DNA of 64,000 bases from Anabaena sp051781005 (GCF_051781005.1 NZ_JBPWOA010000054.1:101363-165362); one strand, 5' to 3'; numbered from the stretch's first letter, positions 27,648 through 37,219 are shown. Notes: generated from the letters alone by a model not told the origin. A program made the numbers and translations.

Positions 27648-28075
27648 AAATCTCCTTATTGTATTTACAGTAAATAACCAAAATTCTCAATTTTTATGTA
27701 TCAGGTCAAAAGCATCTTATTAATTCAATAACACTCAAATCTTTAGATTGATTAACGCCTAATTTTTGATGATACTTTTTCGATAATAAACATAACTTCT
27801 ATAAAAATCTTATGAAATGATATTTTGTCATTAAGATTTTTATTTTCAATCAACCACTAGCAATAAAGTAAATATCTGTTGTGTGAGATTAATTTTGAAT
27901 TTTTCACTCCTTAATATAAACAATATAAACCTAGTCCAAGTTGAGAACTGTAGTTTTTTAAAAGGGAACAGGGAAGAGTATAGAATTTGAGAATAAAACC
28001 CGATTAAAAAAACTATGGGTTTCAAAATAGACGCGGTTTAGTTCAAATAAGGCTCTCTCCCCAGCTTTCCTTGTC
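27648..28075. other. Non-coding gap between VirB10 and VirB8-like genes
   Basis: Very AT-rich stretch with no convincing frame, RNA or repeat. It may carry a promoter for the downstream VirB10 operon, but no clear pair of boxes was assigned. Confidence 0.4.
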
Positions 28076-28858
28076 TCAGTTCTTTCCTAAATTCAAATCT
28101 GTGATTTCAATAATTTCTAAACCTGACCTGCGAACCGAATAAATTTTCTGAGCAATCTCTGTTGTTTCTGGAGGCTTTTGAGGAGTTTGTATTACTTGAA
28201 CTGTCACAGTTTTATTAAAAGCTATTCCGTTACCAGCATTATCCTCTTTACTAAAAGTCACCAGAGTAGCAATCACATTTACTTGCCATTTTCCTTTACC
28301 TATCTTGCGTGGTTCACTAACATATCTTGGTACTAGAGAACTTTGTAAACCACCTTGAAAGACACTTGGTGGTGTGAGTTCTGCTAATCTTTTCAGAAAA
28401 CTGGCTCGAAAGTCTTGTTCTTCACTTAATGCAAAAGCAGCTTCCCAAGCTTTTGTCGTAACTCTTGCAGTCCCTTTTGTAACTTTTATATTAGTGCCAT
28501 TATCTTGTTGAGTAATAATTTCTCCATTTTTAGTTGATTTGATTAATCCATCCCAATTGAACATTTTTACCAACGTATCAACCACAAATTTTTTAATCAC
28601 TTCTGCTGAACGGTCATCAGGTTCGAGTGCTTTCACATTGATTGTATTTCCATCAGCAATCTGGACTAAAGATGGTGGTTCTTTACGAGCTAAAGTTGAA
28701 GTTGCACCATAATTGAGCATTTGTAATAAGAATGATAAAGAACTAAAAATTAGCGAGACGATAGCAACAATAGCAATGGGATTAGATACCGATTGTCCAG
28801 AACTTAAAAACTGTAATGCTTCCCTTTTCGGAACTTTGGATTTAGTGTGATTTAGCAT
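28076..28858 (-). CDS. VirB8/TraE-like inner-membrane protein (tentative)
   Basis: A 260-residue protein with a single N-terminal transmembrane segment (IAIVAIVSLIFSSLSFLL, about 28-45) and a periplasmic domain of about 200 residues. The domain starts with a helical part (SAEVIKKFVVDTLVKMFNW) and ends in beta strands (KWQVNVIATLVTF, TVTVQVIQT). This topology and size match VirB8/TraE, which nucleates assembly of the channel. It is 39 bp downstream of the VirB6-like gene. Family assignment is by architecture and location, not by a clear signature. Confidence 0.6.
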   Translation of the reverse strand: MLNHTKSKVPKREALQFLSSGQSVSNPIAIVAIVSLIFSSLSFLLQMLNYGATSTLARKEPPSLVQIADGNTINVKALEPDDRSAEVIKKFVVDTLVKMFNWDGLIKSTKNGEIITQQDNGTNIKVTKGTARVTTKAWEAAFALSEEQDFRASFLKRLAELTPPSVFQGGLQSSLVPRYVSEPRKIGKGKWQVNVIATLVTFSKEDNAGNGIAFNKTVTVQVIQTPQKPPETTEIAQKIYSVRRSGLEIIEITDLNLGKN

Positions 28859-28897
28859 AATTTCTCAAAATTGATAAAGTTCTGATTGATAAACTTT

Positions 28898-30040
28898 TTA
28901 TTTGCGAATCATGGCTGTTATTCGGGACACACTGGCAGAAAGAGCAATATTACCTGCTGAGATAGCGCCACTAGCCAACCATTGAGCGCCATTATTAAGC
29001 TGAGTTAGCACTGCTAGACCACCTCCAGCAGCAATTCCTGTGGCTAAAAATGGGGCAACTAAACCAATAAATGCCAAAAAAATCATCGGTTGACTAGCTT
29101 TAGCTGTAGCAATTAACTGTCCAGCTAAACCTAAAATAATATTGAAAGAAAGTTTAGCAAGACCAACAGTAAAAAACCCTGTTAACCAACCAAAAATTGC
29201 TTTATTACCAATTGGCATTAAAGAACCTCCAACTGCTAAAGGAGCTATTAATGCAGTTAGAAGTAATGCTAGTTCCAACCCCCATTGGTAAGCATTATTT
29301 AATGCTAATAATAAACTGGTAATAAAAGTGGTAACAACTGCACCAATCGCCGCACTAGAAGCCGCAGATAATTTGCTAGTAATAGTTCCCACTAAACCAT
29401 CACCTTCAGCTTCAGAAGCTGCTTGGTTGATTTTGTCCAAACCTTGAGTTACCCAACTACCTGCTGCTCCTAAATAACTACCACCTTCTACATCTTTAAA
29501 AATGTCAGGAAATTTGGCTTCTAAATCGGCTCTTGCTTGTTTGAGACATTGTATTTCTTCTTCATTTGATAATTGAGAAGAACGACATTCTTGAATCGCA
29601 TTACCTACGGCTGTTTCTAATGCTGCTTGTCCTAGTGCTTGTTGGTAAGCTGCTCTCAAATCAGCCTCTGCTGCCGTGTACTCTAATATATAGTTATTGA
29701 CACTGTTAATATATTCCCTCAATGCCAAAGTGCTATTCGCTAGTAGAGAACCATTATTAGCAAGGAGAACAGTGACAATTAAAGGCCAAATTAATTCACT
29801 GAATGCCCTTTGTTCTTCGTCATTAATCATTTGCTTACCCCATTGCACCATGAATAATGCGAGGGTAGCAACTGCAAATAATACTCCAACTTTGCATAGA
29901 GAAGCATATAATCCACCTGTAAGAGTTTGTTGCCATAGTTCATTAAAACCTTCTGCTACCAAGCTGGCACCAGCAGAGGCATTTTCAATTAAATCCCCTG
30001 CACCGAAGTTATTAGCTGCTAGTATTGTTAGACCTAACAT
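28898..30040 (-). CDS. VirB6/TrbL-like polytopic channel protein
   Basis: A 380-residue protein with at least six hydrophobic segments, for example LCKVGVLFAVATLALFMVQW, LIWPLIVTVLLANNGSLL, GAVVTTFITSLLLALNNAY and LELALLLTALIAPLAVGGS. A Glu/Ala-rich helical loop with two Cys (IQECRSSQ, IQCLKQA) lies between residues 115 and 200. VirB6/TrbL proteins form the inner-membrane pore part of conjugation channels. The call rests on topology, size and its place between VirB5-like and VirB8-like genes. Confidence 0.7.
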   Translation of the reverse strand: MLGLTILAANNFGAGDLIENASAGASLVAEGFNELWQQTLTGGLYASLCKVGVLFAVATLALFMVQWGKQMINDEEQRAFSELIWPLIVTVLLANNGSLLANSTLALREYINSVNNYILEYTAAEADLRAAYQQALGQAALETAVGNAIQECRSSQLSNEEEIQCLKQARADLEAKFPDIFKDVEGGSYLGAAGSWVTQGLDKINQAASEAEGDGLVGTITSKLSAASSAAIGAVVTTFITSLLLALNNAYQWGLELALLLTALIAPLAVGGSLMPIGNKAIFGWLTGFFTVGLAKLSFNIILGLAGQLIATAKASQPMIFLAFIGLVAPFLATGIAAGGGLAVLTQLNNGAQWLASGAISAGNIALSASVSRITAMIRK

Positions 30041-30134
30041 AGTGTTATTCCTGGTAGGATAGAAGGAAAAAAAGAGTTGATTAACTCCTTGTTTAAAAAT
30101 GTGATTAGTGTTAAAATTTTAGAGGCTATATATA

Positions 30135-30893
30135 TCATTTCTTGACATAAGCAGGGTCTAATCTACTCCAACCAGTTAACTCTAAATATTGACTGGTCAT
30201 ACCAGTAGTTAAAACTCTTCTGGCACGATTTTGTTCTGCTTGACTTTCAGCAATTTGATTGAGCATGAGGTTAGTTTGTTGAGCATCATGTCGTGCTTGT
30301 AAACCATCAGTACGTACCTGTCCTAACATGGAGACAATTTGAGCATTTTGAGCAGCGATCGCTTTGAGGACATCTTGTGAAGCATCCATATTTTGAGCAT
30401 CTTCAGCTAACTGCTGTGCTTCTCCAACAGTTTTATTGGTAGCATCAATTTCAGATTGAGTCCGCTGCTGTCCTTCTTTCCCTAAAACACTAGCTACCGT
30501 AGCGCGGGTGCTATCTCTTTCTAGTTGTTTCCCAGCTTCCACCGCACCAATAATGGTGCTACTTTCTGCTGCTATCCCTCCTTTTTCTTGCAACTTATCA
30601 GCTAATTTTTGACTAGCTGCTGTAGGGTCTGGTATCCCCATATTTCCCTTAGATTCTTCAATTGCAGCTTGAGCATCTTTTTGGAGATTTCCCCAACTTT
30701 TATCTACTTCTTCCTTGAGTTGATTCGCTACCTCGTTAAAATAGCCGTTTATGTATCCAAATGTTTGATTGAAGAAGTTGTCAAGTTGTCCTCCTAAGTC
30801 AATTGCAAAAGCATTACTTGGTATAGTTATTGCTGCTAATATAAAACCTGATGTAATAGCAGTTGAAATTAACTTTTTCTTGTTACTTTTCAT
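30135..30893 (-). CDS. VirB5/TrbJ-like exported coiled-coil protein
   Basis: A 252-residue protein with a clear signal peptide (KKKLISTAITSGFILAAITI then SNAFA, cleavage near 29) followed by an almost wholly helical mature part rich in Ala, Gln, Glu and Asp. Coiled-coil segments include NEVANQLKEEVDKSWGNLQK and the C-terminal QQTNLMLNQIAESQAEQNRA. VirB5/TrbJ proteins have this composition and sit at the pilus tip or in the periplasm. It is the first gene of a block upstream of VirB6-like. No sequence signature is decisive. Confidence 0.62.
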   Translation of the reverse strand: MKSNKKKLISTAITSGFILAAITIPSNAFAIDLGGQLDNFFNQTFGYINGYFNEVANQLKEEVDKSWGNLQKDAQAAIEESKGNMGIPDPTAASQKLADKLQEKGGIAAESSTIIGAVEAGKQLERDSTRATVASVLGKEGQQRTQSEIDATNKTVGEAQQLAEDAQNMDASQDVLKAIAAQNAQIVSMLGQVRTDGLQARHDAQQTNLMLNQIAESQAEQNRARRVLTTGMTSQYLELTGWSRLDPAYVKK

Positions 30894-31050
30894 GATATTT
30901 CACCTGTTGAGTAATTCAATAAATGAATGATATGCCCAGAATATTAGACCTTGTGTTTTAATAATTAAAAAATTGTAGTAGCATAATTTACAACACCAAA
31001 AATAACGAAAGATGGTTTTTAAAGTAGAGTGATTATTACAATCACATTCT

Positions 31051-31177
31051 TATATAGCAATCCTATTTGAGTTGAGAACTTATCAGTGATAGCGTAGCGT
31101 GATGTAAGTCATGGGGAGGAAACAGAAAGAGATAAAAAGAGATGTAACCCACTAGACTGAGAAAGAAAGGCTATATA
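31051..31177. repeat. MITE-like element, family A
   Basis: Begins TATATAGCAATCCTATTTGA and ends GGCTATATA, giving short terminal inverted repeats. The left 20 bases resemble the left end of the element at 21755. It lies in the 622-bp gap 30894-31515. Confidence 0.5.
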
Positions 31178-31309
31178 CCAATTTTATGTGAGGCTGAACA
31201 GAATCCTGAAATCCATTGATTGTCCCATCTTTATCTGTGTTTATCTGCGTTTATCTGCGGTCAATTATTCTTGATATTTCGTTCTATGCAGCTTCATATT
31301 AATTGGTAT
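31175..31309. repeat. MITE-like element, family B, abutting the previous element
   Basis: Starts ATACCAATTTTATGTGAGGC and ends in the reverse complement form CATATTAATTGGTAT. It contains the known cyanobacterial filler TTTATCTGCGTTTATCTGCGG. Its first bases overlap the end of the family A element. Beyond it, 31330-31515 holds short palindromes around GGCACGCTGCGCGAACGC and a further single family B end at 31485. Confidence 0.5.
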
Positions 31310-31515
31310 TAAACCCTAATTTCTCCGTGTCGCGCCAGTTGCTGCCTCTTTCAGAGGAGCTATGCCTACGGCACGCTGCGCGAACGCTAACAAGTCGGGA
31401 AACCCGCCCAACGCACTGGCTTCTCTGTGGTATGTCTTCGACACGCTTTGCGAACATTACTAATTGACTTGTGCGTAAGTCCTAATACCATTTCTTTATG
31501 AGGTATAAATTTCCT

Positions 31516-34389
31516 TTATGCCACTATTTTCAATGGTTTATCAGACTTAGTTTCCGAAATATAAATTTGTTTTGATTTCAGTTTCACCTGTTCTAAAATT
31601 TCATTAGCCTCCTCAGTAAGTTCTTCACCTCTAAGCAATTTGATGTATACTTCAGAAAACCTGACTATTCCCGTAATAGGATCATCTTGGTATTTCCTGA
31701 GATATAATGTTCTGAGTTCCTGTTCTTGGGGATTATTAGCAACAGCAGCTAAAAGGCAATAAGCAGGATAATAACGGCAGAATGTAAATTTCCCATTATC
31801 ATCTAATAGCCATTGTGAATAAATACTTTCCTTTTTGGGAAAGAATGACTCTGTACTATTACGAGAAATAATCTCTGTTGGATATTGAAAATATTTGATA
31901 AATGACTCTATCGCACTACTTTGAATCCGACCAATCAGCCGAGTTGTCAGGTTAGCAAAGATTTTGGCAGATGATTTACTTTGATAGATAGTATCTGGCT
32001 CTTGTGCTGATAAAATTACACGAATTCCAGCTTTAGCACCATTAGCACATAATCTACCAATTAGTTCGGCAATTGCTTCAAATTGAAACAATATTGGTGC
32101 TTCATCTAAAAAGAAAATTGAAGCCTTAGAACTAAGAGCGCGACGCAAAGCCGCAGCATAAGCACTTAATGATAAAATAGCTGCATCTGCCTCAGAAGAA
32201 AGAGAACGCAATGCAAATACTAACAGTTTAGCATCAGTACGAAAACTGGAAGGTTGGCTAATAGATTGACCGACTCTACTATTAAGCCAAAATTTTAATC
32301 GTAGCCTAATTTGGTCTAGTGCTTTTAATTGCTCCTCACTATTACTAGCAATTGAATCTAGTTTAATATAACCAGGAGAACAATAGTTATAAAAGTCATT
32401 GAGTGTAGGCGTATCATTCCATTCCTCCGTTCCTAAACCTTTTTCTAATGCCAGTTTATAACGTAACTTGATGTCATCATCAGCAAAGAAAGTTTCAATT
32501 GCTAAGGTGATAATACTTTCAATATTACTCACCATTGTGGCATCAACACCAACAGAATTAGTGCCTATCACCATTGTGATGATTGTAGATTTAAGAAAAT
32601 CCTTAAAATCTGTTAATCGCTCTTTTCTTAACTCTGTTTCTAAACCCCTCAAATCTGGTAATTCAAACAGGTTGTTTGTTTCACGGCTAATATCAAAATA
32701 TGCCCCATCTTCTCCCATAAAATTAGTATAATCAGTAAAAGTGCTACTACCATCAGGCTTGGGATAATCAAGAGCAACAACAGGAATATCTTGAGCTAAA
32801 GCTGGGGTAAGTAAACCAGCCACCAATACTGATTTACCTGCGCGAGTTGTCCCAAATACTGCTAAATTTTTGTGGTGGTTGTATAAATCTAAATGAATAG
32901 GAGTACCACCTTCATCAGCAATTAATTCAAACCCTGTTTTATCCCCAGTTGCAGTTTTAATTACTGGCATCAATCCGGGGACTTCATTGGTAAAATAAGG
33001 CAATCTGCGATTAAACGGTTTAGTCAACAAGTTTTGCCAAACAATTGGTAAACATTGTAACCATACTTTCCAGGCATATTCCATTTCTCGCACCACAACA
33101 GCCGGACGGAGAAAGCAGCTAGAAACATAACGACAAGCTTCGTCTAGTTTCTGACGTGAGGGACGGTGTACCAGAAAGACTACTGCGGTATTAATTGGTA
33201 CTGCACCTTTATAGATAGTTTCTTGTGCTGCGATCGCTTCTTCCATGTTCAAATTGGCTTTTACATCCACGCTGTTTTTATCAGCAGACATAGCAGAGGA
33301 AACGATAGATTGTTTAGTCAGACGTTGCAGTGCGGTTTTAGCTAACCCCTCGTTAGCTCTCGTCAGTTGACAAATGATTTCTGTATCAGAAACCTTATCT
33401 CTAGCGATTAGCTCCCACAAATAGCGCAATTGAGCATATTCATCCACCCAACCAATCGGTTTTTCTGTGAATGTTAATGCACCAATATAATGGTCTTGTA
33501 AATTTACCCAAGCTCTATCCAAAAAGGGAACTGATGCTTCTCGTTCTAAAATTAAATGACGGATGTGGAAATCGCTGTTTTGTTCTTCCCGCAATCCATC
33601 ATCATCCAAAGTCAACAAGTGCGGAATATTTGGAGGGTTGCTGGTATTAAATTGTCCCCAAATTACTCCCCACAATTCCTGAGAACCCAAGGGTTTGATA
33701 TTCAACCCCATTTTATTATTTAGCGTTTGTTCCCAAAGTTGAAAGCCAGATGTAAAGCTATTTTTGAGAATTGATTCAATGCGTTGATGTCGCACTTCGT
33801 GAATTTGTCCAGTAAATTTATGCCAACTTTCTTTAGCTTGGAGAATGAATTTCTCTACAAAGTCCGCTGTTTCACTATTTTCAGCAACAGTATAGGTACA
33901 GTAAATTCTCAAAAATTTGTTTTTGCGATCGCCTTGATTTGTTAAATCTCTAATTCGTAACCTTTCTGAGCGAATTAATAACATGAGTTCATTACTGAGA
34001 CAATTTTCTTCTAATGCTTTTAGTTCCTGTTGACGCTCATGATCATCAGTAAACGAACCCAGATGAAAGGTTAAAGTTTCACCATATGGTATTTCTTTAA
34101 GTCCGGCTTCTATGCCCGCAAAAATTGGTAAAATTTGGCTTTCTGGGAGAGAAGAATGGATACCTTGACAATCAAAGCAGAATTTAATTTGGATATCGTC
34201 TTTTCGCTTGAGGATAATTGCTCCAACATCTTTTCTGCCGGCTATGGAGATACTAGCTATCGCTGCAATATGGGTTAAATCCTCAAAAGGAGTCAGGCGT
34301 TTGGCTACAGAAATCTCTTGAGCAGAGATATTTTGTCTACCTACCTTATCTTTGGGTATTTTTTCTTTCGCTGAAGAATTCATTGCCAT
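31516..34389 (-). CDS. VirB4/TraC-like conjugation ATPase
   Basis: About 957 residues from the ATG at 34389; the frame is open to a TTG at 34494 but that leader looks non-conserved. The C-terminal half holds a RecA-like ATPase: Walker A GTTRAGKSVL, VVALDYPKPDG after it, and Walker B SIFFLDEAPILF, then a RVILSAQEPDTIY sensor region. The N-terminal half matches the VirB4 family only in layout. VirB4 energises pilus assembly and substrate transfer. It precedes VirB5-like and follows VirB3-like genes. A 622-bp repeat-rich gap separates it from the genes downstream. Confidence 0.88.
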   Translation of the reverse strand: MAMNSSAKEKIPKDKVGRQNISAQEISVAKRLTPFEDLTHIAAIASISIAGRKDVGAIILKRKDDIQIKFCFDCQGIHSSLPESQILPIFAGIEAGLKEIPYGETLTFHLGSFTDDHERQQELKALEENCLSNELMLLIRSERLRIRDLTNQGDRKNKFLRIYCTYTVAENSETADFVEKFILQAKESWHKFTGQIHEVRHQRIESILKNSFTSGFQLWEQTLNNKMGLNIKPLGSQELWGVIWGQFNTSNPPNIPHLLTLDDDGLREEQNSDFHIRHLILEREASVPFLDRAWVNLQDHYIGALTFTEKPIGWVDEYAQLRYLWELIARDKVSDTEIICQLTRANEGLAKTALQRLTKQSIVSSAMSADKNSVDVKANLNMEEAIAAQETIYKGAVPINTAVVFLVHRPSRQKLDEACRYVSSCFLRPAVVVREMEYAWKVWLQCLPIVWQNLLTKPFNRRLPYFTNEVPGLMPVIKTATGDKTGFELIADEGGTPIHLDLYNHHKNLAVFGTTRAGKSVLVAGLLTPALAQDIPVVALDYPKPDGSSTFTDYTNFMGEDGAYFDISRETNNLFELPDLRGLETELRKERLTDFKDFLKSTIITMVIGTNSVGVDATMVSNIESIITLAIETFFADDDIKLRYKLALEKGLGTEEWNDTPTLNDFYNYCSPGYIKLDSIASNSEEQLKALDQIRLRLKFWLNSRVGQSISQPSSFRTDAKLLVFALRSLSSEADAAILSLSAYAAALRRALSSKASIFFLDEAPILFQFEAIAELIGRLCANGAKAGIRVILSAQEPDTIYQSKSSAKIFANLTTRLIGRIQSSAIESFIKYFQYPTEIISRNSTESFFPKKESIYSQWLLDDNGKFTFCRYYPAYCLLAAVANNPQEQELRTLYLRKYQDDPITGIVRFSEVYIKLLRGEELTEEANEILEQVKLKSKQIYISETKSDKPLKIVA

Positions 34390-34862
34390 GATTTCGTTAC
34401 TCAAATAATGTAATTTTTTCTGATTTTGACCAATAAAAAAAGGATGTAAGCCTCGAAATTTATTTATGGGAATATGATAATTGTGAATGTTCAATGGTGT
34501 TGCTGTTAGCGCAGCTTGGCTTTATACCATTTATTTATGAGGCTGCGCTGAATAAATTCTTCAAATAAGGTTTGAACCAAAAGAAAATGAGATTATTTTT
34601 TAGGGAATCTATGGATCTACGGCTACGCCACACAAGCTATTAAACAAAAATTGTATTAGCCATATCAGGCGATGATTTTGTGTGATTTTTACCGAAATTT
34701 AGATAGTTTCAGATTCTAATTGATCCTGCATTTATGCAACGACTTTTGAATTTTCTTATCTAGTACACTGCGGCGTAAGTTAATGAACCATTCTCAATCG
34801 TTCAAAAGCTGATTCCATATTACTTTTAACTTTTGTGAAGCGGTACTAGCCTGTAGACGGCA
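34390..34862. other. Non-coding gap between VirB3-like and VirB4 genes
   Basis: Contains a hairpin with arms AGCGCAGC (34509-34516) and GCTGCGCT (34542-34549), enclosing a family B repeat end ATACCATTTATTTATGAGG (34524). No gene is visible; the TTG-started leader of the virB4 frame occupies the first hundred bases. Confidence 0.45.
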
Positions 34863-35201
34863 CTATTTGGAATTTGGCACGACCATTTTTTTTGAAGTTG
34901 ATGTTAGTATTTCTGGTTTTTGAATCAGAGAGTAAAAGCGTTTGTATCCTCTGGTAACTCTGGGTACTGTGAGAAATTTTGATAGCCAGGTTTTATTACT
35001 GGTAAGAGTCCACCAAGTTGCACATCCCCAAGCTGTAACTAACCCAGTAACTAACAAAGAAGTTTGAAAAGTTAGCTTGCAGATCAAGTAAGTTGTCAAA
35101 GCAATAGCTGCCCAAGGAAAAACTTGATCTGCTGGAAATGGTCCAATTCTCGGTTGTTCCCCCAAAACTCTGTTGACTGTTCTAAATTCTTTGCGCTTCA
35201 T
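34863..35201 (-). CDS. VirB3/TraL-like small membrane protein
   Basis: A 112-residue protein with two adjacent hydrophobic segments (WAAIALTTYLICKLTFQTS and LLVTGLVTAWGCATWW, about 29-65) and a basic C-terminal tail. Its start RKEFRTVNRVLGEQPRIGPFP is consistent with small inner-membrane channel proteins of the VirB3/TraL type. Its place between the pilin-like gene and VirB4 matches the order in F- and P-type systems. Assignment is by size, topology and order. Confidence 0.65.
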   Translation of the reverse strand: MKRKEFRTVNRVLGEQPRIGPFPADQVFPWAAIALTTYLICKLTFQTSLLVTGLVTAWGCATWWTLTSNKTWLSKFLTVPRVTRGYKRFYSLIQKPEILTSTSKKMVVPNSK

Positions 35202-35413
35202 TAGTTATCTGATGTTTTTGAAGGTGTAAATTTAACCTAAACTGCTATTATCAGACTGAGAGAAAAACTGAAATTTTGTCCGTTGTATTGTCGAAAAATA
35301 GTGAATTTATCCAAGAGTGATAGAAGTTGTTGAAAAACGAGCGCCCGTTATGAATCTCCAGAAACCACCTTGCTTTTTGAAAAGAGAGTTAAACGCCTCT
35401 TTTTTTGAATTAC

Positions 35414-36019
35414 TTAGACTGCATTACCAGTAATCAAACCTGTGAGAATATCGCCAACTACAATAGTAACGCTGATGATCAGCGGAGTTCTTGCTAAATT
35501 CTGCCAATCTTCATCATTTCTGGCAGCATTGACAATTCTCACCAAGGAAATACCAAGATACAGCAGAAACAATGCTCTAAGAACATTAAAAAATAAGATG
35601 ATAGCATCAGCAGGAATGCCTGCAAAAGCTCCTGTCATCCATGTTTGTGCGCCATTAAAAAATTGGGCATTAGCTGATGTTGTGGTGAAATCAAAAGTGA
35701 AAATTATACAGATAATGCCAACTAAAATGGCATAAAAGTTGATTCCCCAACGGCATTGCAATTTTTCAAATTTGGTCAGCAATTTATTTGCTAATTGGGG
35801 AAATGCTGCGATGATGGCAGTTAGCAAGATTAAAACAGACATCAGCAGGTGATTAATGGATGTATTTGCCAGCACTAATGCGGTTGCTGCTGCTACCAAT
35901 AAGAAAATTGAACTTTTTTTATCAACTGGGCGACGTTGGGATACTATTGGATAAACTTCAATTGCCTGTTGCTTGGGAATTTGGTAATTACTGCAATCAG
36001 GACTATTGTGTATTCTCAT
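35414..36019 (-). CDS. VirB2/TraA-like pilin precursor with long leader (tentative)
   Basis: A 201-residue hydrophobic protein. Residues 40-75 hold two membrane segments, and a third (FYAILVGIICIIFTFDF) ends in TTTSANAQFF, which looks like a signal peptidase site with AxA. The remainder, about 85 residues, has two strong hydrophobic helices separated by a short polar loop (VNAARNDEDWQNLA), like a VirB2/TraA mature pilin. The leader of about 115 residues is much longer than usual. It is the first gene of the conjugation block. Confidence 0.58.
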   Translation of the reverse strand: MRIHNSPDCSNYQIPKQQAIEVYPIVSQRRPVDKKSSIFLLVAAATALVLANTSINHLLMSVLILLTAIIAAFPQLANKLLTKFEKLQCRWGINFYAILVGIICIIFTFDFTTTSANAQFFNGAQTWMTGAFAGIPADAIILFFNVLRALFLLYLGISLVRIVNAARNDEDWQNLARTPLIISVTIVVGDILTGLITGNAV

Positions 36020-36221
36020 GTCTCAATCTTTATAATTACTTACGAATAAGCATCATTTTCTACTATCCTGCTTCTCTGAGTCAGCTATCAAATTTCGTAA
36101 TTGCAGATATAAGATTGTGTCTACTTTTTTTCAACACTTATTTCTAAAACATTGGTATAAAATTTATGACAACATCTATCAATTGATATAATAAATTTAG
36201 CGTTGCTGAATGATGGGATGA

Positions 36222-36358
36222 TTTTATCTCACGCTCTAAAAGATAGCATCCTATTATGATCTAAATCTTCTAAGAGGGCGATTGTTCACAAAAGATAACG
36301 CCTCTCTTGCGGAATCTCGGATGTGTTTTAGCCGAGTTAAATCATCAATTTTGCTCAT
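36222..36358 (-). pseudogene. hepT-like toxin remnant (DUF86)
   Basis: From the ATG at 36358 the frame reads SKIDDLTRLKHIRDSAREAL then SFVNNRPL, as in HepT/DUF86 proteins, then shifts. The other frame continues with EDLDHNRMLSLEREI, the expected next part. About 45 residues remain of a family near 110-130 residues. The product would have been the RNase-like HepT toxin of the MntA-HepT system. It is decayed. Confidence 0.6.
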
Positions 36359-36421
36359 AAATAACCATCGCTTCTGCTAAAACTTGCTCACGAAAATAAC
36401 GACTTAAATCTGCTTGGCAGC
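36345..36421 (-). pseudogene. mntA-like antitoxin C-terminal remnant
   Basis: The minus frame reads CQADLSRYFREQVLAEAMVI then YEQN and stop, typical of the C-terminus of MntA-type nucleotidyltransferase antitoxins. Its stop overlaps the start of the hepT remnant, as in intact pairs. Everything upstream is missing, and the remnant abuts the next gene's stop codon (36432). Confidence 0.55.
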
Positions 36422-36431
36422 TTAATAGTTT

Positions 36432-36830
36432 TTACTCACTAACAGCATCCAGAAAGTCATCTTTATATTCTTTGAGAGTATCTTTAACTTCAGCTTCTAT
36501 ATCAGGACTAATTTTCTCAGTTTCCACCATGTAGGAGAAAAATTTTTTAAAAGAAGTCATGTAAGATTTAGTGCTGCTTTCAGATGCCCACAGTGCTTTA
36601 CGAGGAAACCAATCAATCAGAAATGAAGAAACATCTTGTTCATCGGCTTCATCAAGTTTTTGTAATGGCTCATAATAAACAAGATATTCTGCAAAAAACT
36701 CAATATTGGTGATATGCAGTTTTATCGTTTTAGCTGAAAGATTAGCTTTCTCTAACCATACTTTAAACCCATCTAATAGCGGTTGATTATACTTTTCGAT
36801 TTTGGCTACTTCTTTTTCAAATTCACTCAT
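36432..36830 (-). CDS. Stand-alone recombinase core-binding (SAM-like) domain protein
   Basis: A 132-residue all-helical protein resembling the N-terminal core-binding domain of tyrosine recombinases: LLDGFKVWLEKANLSAKTIK, then IEFFAEYLVYY, SFLIDWFPRK and STKSYMTSFKKFFSYM. There is no catalytic domain after it; the frame ends in DTLKEYKDDFLDAVSE. It is not clearly a truncation since start and stop are clean and the C-terminus is a regular helix. It lies 36 bp downstream of the next gene on the same strand. It could bind DNA or modulate a recombinase; that is inference. Confidence 0.6.
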   Translation of the reverse strand: MSEFEKEVAKIEKYNQPLLDGFKVWLEKANLSAKTIKLHITNIEFFAEYLVYYEPLQKLDEADEQDVSSFLIDWFPRKALWASESSTKSYMTSFKKFFSYMVETEKISPDIEAEVKDTLKEYKDDFLDAVSE

Positions 36831-36865
36831 GACTTACTGTGATTCAGATGTAGTTAAATAAAATG

Positions 36866-37186
36866 TTAAGCACGTCTGGCTAAAATCGTAGAACTGTCTC
36901 CGTTATGCATTTTTATCTTTCCTTCCAGTTCATTTTCGTCTTCCAATTTCAACCAACCACTACCAGAAGCCTCATCACATTCATCATTGCCTTCCCAAGT
37001 AAATTCTAATTTGTTACCATTACCATCTTTAACAATATCGCCATCAATAGATCCAAAAACTAAGCCAAATTGAAACTCCCCATTTCCTTTTTCATCAATT
37101 TCGATATAAGCCTGTACTTCCATATTGAAATATTCTTCATCCCAATTCGACATTTCATAAATATGCCAAGTTCCAGTGAATTCCAT
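36866..37186 (-). CDS. Small acidic beta-rich protein
   Basis: A 106-residue acidic protein with alternating beta strands and Asp/Glu/Gly turns: GTWHIYEMSNWDEEYF, then AYIEIDEKGNGEFQFG, LEFTWEGNDECDEASGSG and ELEGKIKMHNGDS. This is the pattern of a small barrel or lipocalin-like fold. I recognise no named family. It is probably transcribed with the core-binding-domain protein downstream. Confidence 0.6.
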   Translation of the reverse strand: MEFTGTWHIYEMSNWDEEYFNMEVQAYIEIDEKGNGEFQFGLVFGSIDGDIVKDGNGNKLEFTWEGNDECDEASGSGWLKLEDENELEGKIKMHNGDSSTILARRA

Positions 37187-37219
37187 GATTTTATGCTCCT
37201 GATTTAAATATTTACTATA

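Noticed and set aside
27310..27723. Plus-strand 137-codon ORF
   Set aside because: Antisense to the VirB10 N-terminal region; low-complexity Ser/Thr content mirrors the opposite strand.
34390..34494. N-terminal extension of VirB4 from a TTG
   Set aside because: The extra 35 residues do not look like family sequence, and an ATG follows at 34389.
19397..36019. Relaxase or oriT in the transfer region
   Set aside because: No HUH or MobA-type motif and no clear oriT-like inverted repeat near a nic-like sequence was found. They are presumably outside the window.
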